Assembly (NCBI GenBank): GCA_026393275.1
Contig: JAPLAM010000055.1
Coordinates: 39,967 to 103,966, forward strand
Reading direction: 5' to 3'
Origin: Arthrobacter sp.
GTDB lineage: Bacteria; Actinomycetota; Actinomycetes; Actinomycetales; Micrococcaceae
Length of the DNA: 64,000 nt
Both the position numbers and the translations under genes were made by a program. A model generated the notes under the pieces. The model did not search any database, had not been told where the DNA came from, and worked only from the letters and a program-made list of their open reading frames with translations. This document shows positions 1 to 7,591 of this stretch, piece by piece (position 1 is the first letter of the stretch; every line of letters begins with the position of its first letter).

Positions 1-397
1 AGAAACCGATCACGCCGATCTTTCCGGTGGTGCGGCCGGAATCCAACAGCCATTCCCGGGCGGCCGCCAGGTCCCTAAACGCCTGCCCCTCCCCGGCCGC
101 GAGGGAGCGCATGGTCGAAACCAGGCAGCGGCGGGCCCCGCCGTCACTGAAGAGGTCTACGGCCAGAGTCAGGTAGCCGGCGGCCGCCATCCGCTGCGCC
201 TGCCGGATCGTGATGTCGTCCAGGCCGAAGGCCTCGTGGATCATCAGCACGGCGGGGAACGGCCCGTCCCCTGACGGTTCCGCGAGGTAGCCGCGGAGCC
301 GCCGCGATCCGCCGGCCACGCCGTCCGCGCCGACGAGACCAACGAAGTGCGGGTCCAGGTCGGTGCCGTCGGAACGATGCGGGGTGTTCCGGGTCAT
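1..397 (-). CDS. dienelactone hydrolase family protein (partial, C-terminus outside window)
   Basis: The first 132 codons are visible, read leftwards from an ATG at 397 that follows a good GAGGAG ribosome site. The protein starts MTRNTPHRSDGTDL and then shows the alpha/beta-hydrolase pattern of dienelactone hydrolases: FPAVLMIHEAFGL (oxyanion/core strand) and GKIGVIGF, which is the strand just before the nucleophile elbow. The catalytic Cys (usually G-F-C-x-G) would be the next codon and lies outside the window, so activity cannot be judged. Family members hydrolyse dienelactones in aromatic degradation or related esters in the cytoplasm. The substrate here is unknown. Confidence 0.85.
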   Translation of the reverse strand, partial: MTRNTPHRSDGTDLDPHFVGLVGADGVAGGSRRLRGYLAEPSGDGPFPAVLMIHEAFGLDDITIRQAQRMAAAGYLTLAVDLFSDGGARRCLVSTMRSLAAGEGQAFRDLAAAREWLLDSGRTTGKIGVIGF

Positions 398-470
398 GGG
401 TGCTCCTCTAGCCTTGCGGGGCGGGTGCTCGTGCCGTGTTTCAACAGTCTTGCATCCGGGCATAAGAAAC

Positions 471-505
471 GGCGCCGGACATCCCCCAAAGGAATGTCCG
501 ACGCC
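471..505 (-). terminator. rho-independent-type terminator after the CsbD gene
   Basis: The 12-bp arms 471-482 (ggcgccggacat) and 494-505 (atgtccgacgcc) pair with one mismatch or wobble around an 11-nt loop. Read on the minus strand, the stem is followed by a T-rich stretch (gtttctt). It lies 14 nt past the stop codon of the CsbD gene. Confidence 0.65.
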
Positions 506-519
506 GTCGATCTTGCGGA

Positions 520-696
520 CTAGTCGCGCTTGAGCGCGTCCTTGACGTTCTCGCCGACCTTCTTCGCGTCGGCGACGACCTGGTCCTTCTGGCCTTCGGC
601 CTTCAGGCGGTCATTGTCCGTGGCGTTTCCGGTAGCTTCCTTGGCCTTGCCGCCCAGGTGCTCCGCTTCGTTATGAATCTTGTCTCCGATACCCAT
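520..696 (-). CDS. CsbD-like general stress protein
   Basis: A 58-residue, highly charged, Lys/Asp/Glu/Ala-rich protein, MGIGDKIHNEAEHLGGKAKEA onward, matching the CsbD family (small hydrophilic stress proteins, usually 55-70 aa). The characteristic GKAKEATG and DRLKAEG segments are present. The ATG at 696 is chosen because GAGAGGTG lies 9 nt upstream. A GTG four codons further upstream would sit on top of that ribosome site. CsbD proteins are induced by stress in other bacteria, but their molecular function is unknown. The gene is monocistronic and has its own terminator. Confidence 0.85.
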   Translation of the reverse strand: MGIGDKIHNEAEHLGGKAKEATGNATDNDRLKAEGQKDQVVADAKKVGENVKDALKRD

Positions 697-842
697 GGTG
701 TGTTGCACCTCTCGTTTCCGGTTGAAATTCTACGTACTTTCACCCTAACACGAAGCATGCTTACTAATTCAAGAGGTCCTCCAAGATTATGTAGCCAGTC
801 CCGGAACCGTGGTTTCCGCCGGGCCGGGCTAGGCTCGGATAC

Positions 843-923
843 ATGGAGCTCAAGACGACCATCACCCGGAGGAGCCTCGCGCGGGATCTAGCGGAGATCC
901 CAGCCAAGGCCGAGGCGCTGTGA
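843..923 (+). CDS. small leader ORF (26 aa), overlapping the next start
   Basis: An ATG at 843 opens a 26-codon frame, MELKTTITRRSLARDLAEIP onward, ending in AKAEAL. Its TGA overlaps the GTG start of the pentapeptide-repeat gene (GTGA). It is basic at the start and helical in character. I recognise no family. The 4-nt overlap suggests translational coupling, but there is no strong ribosome site and the reading is tentative. Confidence 0.35.
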   Translation: MELKTTITRRSLARDLAEIPAKAEAL

Positions 924-1591
924 CGGCGGCCGCTGCCGGCGGGCCCAAGGTTGCCGCCCCACGCCTCACAACGGTCCGGCTGGCGGACCTCGTGCAGGAT
1001 GCATCCCCGGATTTCCGGCGCGGGGAACGCTACGACGGCGTCGCCTATAACCGTGCGGCAGCGGACGGGCTGGAGCTCAGTGGTACCGATTTCGCCGAAT
1101 GCGAGTTCAGCGGCGTCTCCTTCAACGAGACCCAGTTGCGCGGCGCGAGCTTCCGAGACTGCATCCTGGCCGAGGCTTACGCCCCCGTGTTTATGGCGGC
1201 CCGCTCAAGCCTGCGCGACGTCGAAATCCGCAATCCCCGCTGGGGCTCGGCAGAACTGTACGAAAGCGGCTGGCAGTCCGTGCGTATCGACGGCGGCAAG
1301 CTGGACTACGTCAACCTCCGCGGCTCCAAACTCGTGGACGTCCAAATCAGCGATTGCATCATCAACGAACTGGACCTCGGTTCGTGCACTGCTATCCGGG
1401 TGGCGCTGAAGAATTGCACCATCGGCAGCCTGGAATTCAGCGGTGCCCGGCTCAAGGACTTCGACCTTCGGGGCACGGAGTTCCGGTCCGTCAGCGGTCT
1501 CGGCAGCCTCGCCGGGCTGGTAGTCGACGAGTACCAGCTCACCCTGCTGGCGCCGCTGCTGGCCGGCCACCTCGGCCTCATCGTCGCCTGA
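920..1591 (+). CDS. pentapeptide-repeat protein
   Basis: 223 residues with degenerate pentapeptide repeats, A(D/N)LxF-like, from about residue 50 onward: LELSGTDFAECEFSGVSF, LRGASFRDCIL, LDYVNLRGSKLVDVQI, LEFSGARLKDFDLRGTEF. The family folds as a right-handed quadrilateral beta-helix. Some members protect gyrase from quinolones, but most have no known role, and nothing here favours Qnr-like activity. The GTG start at 920 overlaps the stop of a 26-codon upstream frame. No neighbour explains its function. Confidence 0.85.
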   Translation: MTAAAAGGPKVAAPRLTTVRLADLVQDASPDFRRGERYDGVAYNRAAADGLELSGTDFAECEFSGVSFNETQLRGASFRDCILAEAYAPVFMAARSSLRDVEIRNPRWGSAELYESGWQSVRIDGGKLDYVNLRGSKLVDVQISDCIINELDLGSCTAIRVALKNCTIGSLEFSGARLKDFDLRGTEFRSVSGLGSLAGLVVDEYQLTLLAPLLAGHLGLIVA

Positions 1592-1677
1592 GCCGCAGCC
1601 TGCGTTGTCGCTGGGTCGCCGTCGCGTCATCCGGGGCCGTCCGGTTGACCGTCATGACCCGCCGTGTAATCGTTATA

Positions 1678-1696
1678 GAACGAACGGTCGGTAATT
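1678..1696 (+). promoter_or_regulatory. PaaR-like TetR operator upstream of the thiolase operon
   Basis: The site gaacgaacggtcggtaatt lies 39 bp before the thiolase ATG. The identical 19 bases occur at 31179-31197 before paaA. Related palindromes sharing TTACCGA occur at 12196-12219 and 19470-19491. Imperfect ACCGACCG/CGAACGGT symmetry is typical of TetR-family sites. Assignment to the PaaR-like protein encoded at 16880-17485 is inference. Confidence 0.7.
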
Positions 1697-1735
1697 TATC
1701 CTGCCGGCCCTGCTCCCTTGGTGAAGGATGTTCTC

Positions 1736-2947
1736 ATGGTCGAGGCTTTTCTTGTTGGCGGTGCCCGCACTCCCGTGGGTCGGTATGGCGGCGCGCTTTC
1801 CGCGGTACGTCCCGATGACCTGGCGGCGCTGGTGGTCCGTGAAGCCGTGGCCCGCGCCGGCGTTGACCCGGACGCCATCGACGAGGTCATCCTGGGCAAC
1901 GCCAACGGCGCCGGCGAGGAAAACCGTAACGTCGCCCGGATGGCCACCATCCTGGCCGGCCTTCCCCTGCACATTCCCGGGATCACGGTGAACAGGCTTT
2001 GCGCCTCCGGTCTGAGCGCCATCATCATGGCCAGCCAGATGATCAAGTCCGGCGCCGCGGACATCGTGATTGCCGGCGGCGTCGAATCCATGAGCCGCGC
2101 CCCCTGGGTGCAGGAAAAGCCGCAGACCGCGTTCGCCAAGCCGGGCCAGATCTTCGACACCTCGATCGGCTGGCGCTTCGCCAACCCGCTATTCCAAAAA
2201 GGCGAACTTTCCCGCGGCGGCAAGATGACCTACTCCATGCCGGAAACCGCCGAGGAAGTCGCCCGGGTGGACGGCATTTCCCGCGAAGATGCCGACGCCT
2301 TCGCCGTCCGTTCGCACGAGCTTTCCCTCGCAGCGATCGCCGCCGGCCGCTTCGCTGACGAAATCGTGCCCGTGACGGTCAAGACCCGCAAAGCGGAGAC
2401 GCTGGTGGACACGGACGAAGGGCCCCGCGCCGGCACCACCATGGACGTGCTCGCCGGGCTGCGCCCCGTCGTCGCTGGCGGTTCCGTGGTCACTGCCGGG
2501 AACTCCTCCACGCTGAACGACGGCGCCTCCGCGATCATCGTCGCGTCCGAAGCCGCGATCCGGAAGCTCGGCCTGACCCCGCGGGCCCGCATCATCGACG
2601 GCGCCTCCGCCGGCTGCGAGCCCGAAATCATGGGCATCGGCCCCGTCCCGGCCACGCAGAAAGTGCTCGCCCGGAGCGGACTGGGAGTGGCCGACCTCGG
2701 CGCCGTCGAACTCAACGAGGCGTTTGCCACCCAGTCCCTGGCCAGCATGCGCCGGCTCGGCCTGGATCCGGAGATCGTGAACCGCGACGGCGGCGCGATC
2801 TCGCTCGGGCACCCGCTCGGTTCGTCCGGTTCGCGGATCGCCATCACCCTGCTGGGCAGGATGGAACGCGAGGACGCCAAGATCGGTCTCGCCACCATGT
2901 GCATTGGCGTCGGCCAGGGCACCGCCATGCTGCTGGAGCGCGTCTAA
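1736..2947 (+). CDS. paaJ: acetyl-CoA/3-oxoadipyl-CoA thiolase (PaaJ-type)
   Basis: 403-aa thiolase. The acylation Cys is C89 in VNRLCASGLSAI, the His is in GGAISLGHPLGSSG, and the second Cys is in CIGVGQGTAML. It cleaves 3-oxoacyl-CoA with CoA, here most plausibly 3-oxoadipyl-CoA and 2,3-dehydro-3-oxoadipyl-CoA late in phenylacetate breakdown. The ATG at 1736 has GAAGGA at 7-nt spacing. An in-frame GTG at 1718 precedes that ribosome site and is rejected. The gene is first of a three-gene operon behind a PaaR-like operator, and its stop overlaps the next ATG (TAATG). General acetyl-CoA acetyltransferase activity is the alternative. Confidence 0.85.
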   Translation: MVEAFLVGGARTPVGRYGGALSAVRPDDLAALVVREAVARAGVDPDAIDEVILGNANGAGEENRNVARMATILAGLPLHIPGITVNRLCASGLSAIIMASQMIKSGAADIVIAGGVESMSRAPWVQEKPQTAFAKPGQIFDTSIGWRFANPLFQKGELSRGGKMTYSMPETAEEVARVDGISREDADAFAVRSHELSLAAIAAGRFADEIVPVTVKTRKAETLVDTDEGPRAGTTMDVLAGLRPVVAGGSVVTAGNSSTLNDGASAIIVASEAAIRKLGLTPRARIIDGASAGCEPEIMGIGPVPATQKVLARSGLGVADLGAVELNEAFATQSLASMRRLGLDPEIVNRDGGAISLGHPLGSSGSRIAITLLGRMEREDAKIGLATMCIGVGQGTAMLLERV

Positions 2948-3750
2948 TGGCGGCCCAGCCCGGCGGCCTGGACACCGCAGGCTTCGGCACGCTCCTGGTC
3001 GAGGAACGCGAGGACCGGCTGGTGGTGCTCCTCAACCGCCCGGAGGTCCGCAACGCGATCGACCAGCAGATGGTCGACGAACTCCACCGCGTCTGCGCGT
3101 ACCTGGAACAGACGCCCAAGGTGCTCATCATCGCGGGCACGGAAGGCGTATTCGCGTCCGGCGCGGACATTGCGCAACTGCGGGAACGCCGCCGCGACGA
3201 CGCCCTGCAGGGGATCAACTCGACAATCTTCGTCCGCATCGCGAAACTTCCGATGCCGGTCATCGCTGCCCTCGACGGCTTCTGCCTCGGCGGCGGCGCC
3301 GAACTGGCCTACGCCGCCGACTTCCGGATCGGCACCCCCGGGATCCGGATCGGCAACCCGGAGACCGGCCTCGGCATCCTGGCCGCCGCCGGGGCCAGCT
3401 GGCGCCTCAAGGAGCTCGTGGGGGAGCCCGTAGCCAAGGAGATCCTGCTGGCCGGGGCGGTGCTGCGCGCCGACCGGGCGCTCGCCGTCGGGCTCATCAC
3501 CGAAATCCACGAGCCCGCGCAACTGATGGACGCCGCCCACGAGCTGGCGGACCGGATCGGCCGGCAGGACCCGCTCGCGGTGCGGATCACCAAGTCCGTG
3601 TTCCACGCCCCCGCGGAGGCGCACCCGCTGATCGACCAGCTAGCGCAGGGCATCCTCTTCGAATCGCAGGCGAAGTTCGACCGCATGCAAGCGTTCCTGG
3701 ACAAGAAATCCGCCAAGAAGTCCGACAAGAACTCAGACCGGAAGAAGTAG
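2947..3750 (+). CDS. paaF: enoyl-CoA hydratase/isomerase (PaaF-like)
   Basis: 267-aa crotonase-fold protein. The oxyanion-hole segments are FASGADIAQL and FCLGGGAELAYAAD, and the acidic region is IGNPETGLGILAAAG. Hydration of 2,3-dehydroadipyl-CoA is the expected step, placed between thiolase and dehydrogenase genes. It overlaps the thiolase stop by 1 nt, and the dehydrogenase gene follows within 3 nt. The last 20 residues are an unusual Lys/Ser/Asp-rich hydrophilic tail (KKSAKKSDKNSDRKK) not expected for the fold. The paaF symbol rests on context. Confidence 0.8.
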   Translation: MAAQPGGLDTAGFGTLLVEEREDRLVVLLNRPEVRNAIDQQMVDELHRVCAYLEQTPKVLIIAGTEGVFASGADIAQLRERRRDDALQGINSTIFVRIAKLPMPVIAALDGFCLGGGAELAYAADFRIGTPGIRIGNPETGLGILAAAGASWRLKELVGEPVAKEILLAGAVLRADRALAVGLITEIHEPAQLMDAAHELADRIGRQDPLAVRITKSVFHAPAEAHPLIDQLAQGILFESQAKFDRMQAFLDKKSAKKSDKNSDRKK

Positions 3751-3752
3751 AC

Positions 3753-4625
3753 ATGAGCAACTCCGTACTCCCCTCGAACCTTCCCGCCACCGTCGGGGTG
3801 CTCGGCGGCGGCCGGATGGGCGCTGGCATCGCCCACGCCTTCCTGATCAACGGCGCCAACGTCCTCGTCGTCGAACGCGATGACGAGGCCGCCGAAGCGG
3901 CCCGCGAGCGGGTGGAATCCGCGGCGGCCAAGAGCATCGAGCGCGGTGCAGTCGACGGCAACCTCGACGAGATGGTCTCCCGGCTCGCCGTGACCGTGGA
4001 TTACGACGATTTCAAGGACCGCGAGCTGGTGATCGAGGCCGTACCCGAGAACTGGGACCTGAAAGTGTCCTCGCTGCGCGGGATCGAGGAACGGCTCGCC
4101 GCGGACGCGTACCTCGCCTCCAACACCTCGTCGCTTTCCGTCAACGGTTTGGCCCGCGAGCTGAAGCGGCCGCAGAACTTCCTGGGCCTGCACTTCTTCA
4201 ACCCGGTCCCCGCGTCAACCCTGATCGAAGTGGTCCTCGGCGAGCAGACCGCGGAGACCCTCGCGCAGGCTGCCCGGGGCTGGGTGGAGGCGCTCGGGAA
4301 GACCGCCGTCGTCGTCAACGACGCCCCCGGCTTCGCATCCTCCCGCCTGGGCGTGGCCATTGCCCTTGAGGCGATGCGCATGGTGGAGGAAGGCGTCGCG
4401 TCGGCCGAGGACATCGACAACGCCATGGTGCTGGGCTACAAGCACCCCACCGGCCCGCTGCGGACCACCGACATCGTCGGCTTGGACGTCCGGCTCGGCA
4501 TCGCCGAATACCTGGCCTCCACGCTGGGCGAGCGCTTCGCGCCGCCGCAGATCCTCCGGGACAAGGTGGCCCGCGGCGAACTCGGGCGGAAGTCCGGCAA
4601 GGGCTTCTTCGACTGGGCCGACTGA
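3753..4625 (+). CDS. paaH: 3-hydroxyacyl-CoA dehydrogenase (PaaH-like)
   Basis: 290-aa NAD-dependent dehydrogenase. The N-terminal Rossmann fold has GVLGGGRMGAGIAHAF, the catalytic segment is LGLHFFNPVPAS, and the C-terminal helical domain ends LGRKSGKGFFDWAD. This is the single-domain 3-hydroxybutyryl-CoA dehydrogenase type (about 280-300 aa), used in phenylacetate catabolism to oxidise 3-hydroxyadipyl-CoA. The ATG at 3753 follows gaagaagtagac. It is the last gene of the thiolase-hydratase-dehydrogenase operon and supplies the NADH-forming step. Confidence 0.85.
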   Translation: MSNSVLPSNLPATVGVLGGGRMGAGIAHAFLINGANVLVVERDDEAAEAARERVESAAAKSIERGAVDGNLDEMVSRLAVTVDYDDFKDRELVIEAVPENWDLKVSSLRGIEERLAADAYLASNTSSLSVNGLARELKRPQNFLGLHFFNPVPASTLIEVVLGEQTAETLAQAARGWVEALGKTAVVVNDAPGFASSRLGVAIALEAMRMVEEGVASAEDIDNAMVLGYKHPTGPLRTTDIVGLDVRLGIAEYLASTLGERFAPPQILRDKVARGELGRKSGKGFFDWAD

Positions 4626-4706
4626 GACGCCTGGGCCGACCGAGCAGCCGGCGGAGGCTACTGAGACAACCGCGCGGGACCACGCACGCATGCTTAGGAT
4701 GGTGCC

Positions 4707-5330
4707 GTGACTACCCCTGCCCCGCCCCGCATTGAACCGATCACCCTCACCGGGAAGTACGTGGTCCTGGAACCGCTGAGCCCAGCCCACCATGACGGGC
4801 TGGTGGAGGCGGTCCGGGACGGCGAACTCTGGAGGCTCTGGTACACGTCGGTCCCCAAACCGGAGGCGGTGGCCGCCGAAATCGACCGGCGCCTGGAACT
4901 CCAGGACCAAGGCTTGATGCTGCCGTTCACCACCCGGCTGCTCGATCCGGCCACCGGCGCCCTCGGACGAGTCATCGGCATGACCACGTACATGAACATC
5001 GACGCCGCGACGCCGCGGGTGGAGATCGGTTCCACCTGGAACGCCGCGTCCGCGCACGGCAGCGGCAGCAACCCGGATTCCAAGCTGTTGCTGTTGCGGC
5101 ACGCCTTCGAAACGCTCGGCTGCCCCGCCGTCGAATTCCGCACGCACTGGCTCAACCAGCAGTCCCGCGACGCGATCGCGCGGCTGGGCGCCAAACAGGA
5201 CGGCGTGCTGCGCAGCCACACCCGCACCGCCGACGGAGCGCTGCGGGACACCGTGGTGTTTTCAATCCTGGAACACGAGTGGCCGATGGTCCGCAGCGGC
5301 CTCGAGGCCCGGCTGGCCAGGCGGCGCTAG
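4707..5330 (+). CDS. GNAT-family N-acetyltransferase (RimJ/RimL-like)
   Basis: 207 residues with a GTG start. The family pattern is ITLTGKYVVLEPLSPAHHDG, then the GRVIGMTTYMN strand, VEIGSTWN, and CPAVEFRTHWLNQQSRDAIARLGAKQDG near the C-terminus. The usual R/Q-x-x-G-x-A loop is replaced by AHGSGSNPDSKLLLL, so acetyl-CoA contacts may be modified. The substrate is unknown. It follows the beta-oxidation operon by 81 nt on the same strand and may be read from it. Confidence 0.8.
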   Translation: MTTPAPPRIEPITLTGKYVVLEPLSPAHHDGLVEAVRDGELWRLWYTSVPKPEAVAAEIDRRLELQDQGLMLPFTTRLLDPATGALGRVIGMTTYMNIDAATPRVEIGSTWNAASAHGSGSNPDSKLLLLRHAFETLGCPAVEFRTHWLNQQSRDAIARLGAKQDGVLRSHTRTADGALRDTVVFSILEHEWPMVRSGLEARLARRR

Positions 5331-5398
5331 GACGCCGGGTAGGCTCCGGCCGAGTCGATGCGCGGCTGAGACCCGCGGGAATACGATGCTCCACCGCC

Positions 5399-6436
5399 AT
5401 GTTGCTTCCTCACGTGAAGAACATCGGATTTCTGTCCTTCGGCCACTGGACCGACCACCCCGAGTCCGGCGTGCGGAACGCCTCGGACGCGCTCTTGCAG
5501 GCGATCGATCTCGCGGTCGCTGCCGAGGAGTTGGGGGCGGACGGCGCCTACTTCCGCGTACACCACTTCGCCCAGCAATACGCTTCCCCTTTCCCGCTGC
5601 TCGCTGCGATCGGGGCGCGGACAAGTCGCATAGAGATCGGTACCGGCGTGATCGATATGCGCTACGAGAACCCGCTCTACATGGCGGAAGACGCCGGCGC
5701 GGCCGACCTGATCTCGGGCGGCCGACTGCAGTTGGGCATCAGCAGGGGTTCACCCGAGCAGGTAATCGATGGGTGGCGCCACTTCGGCTTTGCCCCCGCC
5801 GAGGGCGAATCGGACGCTGACATGGGCCGCAGGCACACCGAGCGCCTGCTCGAGGTGCTCGGCGGCGAGGGCTTCGCGGCGCCGAACCCCCGTCCGATGT
5901 TCCCGAACCCTCCGGGCCTGCTGCGCGTGGAGCCGTACTCGGAGGGCCTGCGCGAGCGCATCTGGTGGGGTTCCGGCTCCAACGCCACGGCCGTCTGGGC
6001 GGCGAAGCTCGGCATGAACCTGCAGAGTTCCACGCTCAAGGATGATGAGAGCGGCAAGCCCTTCCACGTCCAGCAGGCCGAGCAGATCGAGCTCTACCGG
6101 CAGGCCTGGAAGGAGGCGGGGCACGAACGGGAACCGCGTGTCTCGGTCAGCCGCAGCATCTTTGCGCTGACGGACGAGCGCGACTGGCAGTACTTCGGCC
6201 GTGACCGCCACAGCTCCGACCAAGTCGGCAACATCGACGAGAAAACCCGCGCGGTTTTCGGCCGGTCATACGCGGGTGCCCCGGACGAGCTGGCCGCGAA
6301 ACTGGCCGAGGACGAGGCGATCGCCACGGCTGACACGCTGCTGCTCACGGTCCCGAACCAGCTCGGTGTCGCCTACAACGCCCACGTCATCGAGTCGATC
6401 CTGAAGTATGTGGCGCCGCAGCTCGGCTGGCGCTGA
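5399..6436 (+). CDS. LLM-class flavin-dependent oxidoreductase
   Basis: 345-aa luciferase-like monooxygenase: IGFLSFGHWTDHP at the N-terminus, AEELGADGAYFRVHHFAQQ, the strand SRIEIGTGVIDMRYENPLYMAEDAGAADLISGGRLQLGISRG typical of the F420/FMN barrel, and a C-terminal ADTLLLTVPNQLG. Such enzymes use reduced flavin or F420 for oxidations of unknown substrates. The start at 5399 matches the usual family N-terminus. A longer in-frame extension upstream is Arg/Pro-rich and looks non-coding. Monocistronic, with no informative neighbours. Confidence 0.85.
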   Translation: MLLPHVKNIGFLSFGHWTDHPESGVRNASDALLQAIDLAVAAEELGADGAYFRVHHFAQQYASPFPLLAAIGARTSRIEIGTGVIDMRYENPLYMAEDAGAADLISGGRLQLGISRGSPEQVIDGWRHFGFAPAEGESDADMGRRHTERLLEVLGGEGFAAPNPRPMFPNPPGLLRVEPYSEGLRERIWWGSGSNATAVWAAKLGMNLQSSTLKDDESGKPFHVQQAEQIELYRQAWKEAGHEREPRVSVSRSIFALTDERDWQYFGRDRHSSDQVGNIDEKTRAVFGRSYAGAPDELAAKLAEDEAIATADTLLLTVPNQLGVAYNAHVIESILKYVAPQLGWR

Positions 6437-6460
6437 GCCCTCTGTTGGCCGGCGCCACCC

Positions 6461-7288
6461 CTAGGAGCCGGGGTAGGCTCCGGCCAACTTCAGCGCGTTG
6501 TAGTAGGCCAGGTAGCCCTTGGCATTCGGGTGGAAGTTGTCGGCACTGCCCGGGTTTGCAAGGTTGAGATTGATCCATGGGTCTGCCGAGTTGATGCCGT
6601 GTCCGAGGAAGGCTCCCCGGACCTCGACGTACTGAGCCCCGGCGGCCAGGGCGATGGATCCGTTCAGGCCGTCTGCCAGTGCTGTGGCCTGGTAGATGAA
6701 TTGCGACAGCGGATCGGTCCGGCCGGCGGGGATCGGGTCGTAAAGATAGGGGTAGCCGGTGACCAGAATCTTGGCGTTGGGGGCGGCTGCATGCACGCTC
6801 TGAATCATCGTGGCCACGTTGCCGGCGAGTTTTCCGCTGGCGATCAGGGCAGTCGCCGTGGCGCTGGCATCGGCGCAGGCCCCGGCCGCGGCGGGATTGA
6901 ATACGGCGGTGATGCAGTTCGTGACGATCGTTCCGAAACCGAGGTCGTTGCCGCCGGCGGTGATCGTCACGAGTTCCGTGCTGGGGTTCAGCTTCTTTAG
7001 CTGGTTGCTGATGACGTCCTGGGTCGTTTTGCCGCTGCAGGCCGCGTTCGTGACGAGCTTGACGGCCTTCACGTCAGCTGCGAGTTCGGCGTAGCTGCTG
7101 TCGCTGCGGTAGCAGGCGTCCAGGTACGGCCCGGCTCCCTGGCCGGCTGCGTACGAGTCTCCCAGCGCGATGTACTTGGTTTTGTCTATAGCCTGCGCCG
7201 GGGCCGCCGCCAGACCGGCCGCCATGGCGATGGTGGCGAGACCGGCAGCCAGAGCCGTTCGGCGGCGTCGAAGTTTCAGAGTTCCCAT
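6461..7288 (-). CDS. secreted SGNH/GDSL hydrolase (lipase/esterase)
   Basis: 275 residues. A twin-arginine-like or Sec signal (KLRRRRTALAAGLATIAMAAG) ends near APAQA. The SGNH blocks are ALGDSYAAG (Ser45), TITAGGNDLGFG (Asn114) and DNFHPNAKGY (Asp250/His253). It probably hydrolyses lipids or acyl esters outside the cell. The ATG at 7288 follows GAGGGG at 6-nt spacing. It is divergent from the secreted protease gene at 7592. Confidence 0.9.
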   Translation of the reverse strand: MGTLKLRRRRTALAAGLATIAMAAGLAAAPAQAIDKTKYIALGDSYAAGQGAGPYLDACYRSDSSYAELAADVKAVKLVTNAACSGKTTQDVISNQLKKLNPSTELVTITAGGNDLGFGTIVTNCITAVFNPAAAGACADASATATALIASGKLAGNVATMIQSVHAAAPNAKILVTGYPYLYDPIPAGRTDPLSQFIYQATALADGLNGSIALAAGAQYVEVRGAFLGHGINSADPWINLNLANPGSADNFHPNAKGYLAYYNALKLAGAYPGS

Positions 7289-7591
7289 GGTGTTCCCCTC
7301 AATAGCACGCGGGTTCAGCGCCCCGTGCCGCAAAGAGATGTCAGTCCCGGTGGCAGGCGAGCTGAATAGGAGCCCGGCGGCTGCCGGGCTCAGCGTCACC
7401 CTACGCCGGAGCGCTCGGGCCTGAACCGGGCCGTTGGTCCCGTCGCGAAGATGTCGCTGAGATCCGGGGCGAATCCTGGCCGTGGCTTGGCCGAGGCAAA
7501 CCTCAAGACTGCCGCATTTTTGGGCCACAATGGGGTAACGGTCCCGGCGTTGGCCGCCAATCGCGGGCGATGGCGGCGCTAAGGTTACCGG
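7289..7591. other. 303-bp divergent intergenic region
   Basis: This lies between the SGNH hydrolase and the protease, which start in opposite directions, so it must hold both promoters. I see an ordinary GC-rich stretch with no convincing -10/-35 pair, repeat or small gene. Confidence 0.5.

Noticed and set aside
920..1591. Qnr quinolone-resistance protein
   Set aside because: Repeats are degenerate and the total length and ends do not match Qnr. Only the general pentapeptide fold is supported.
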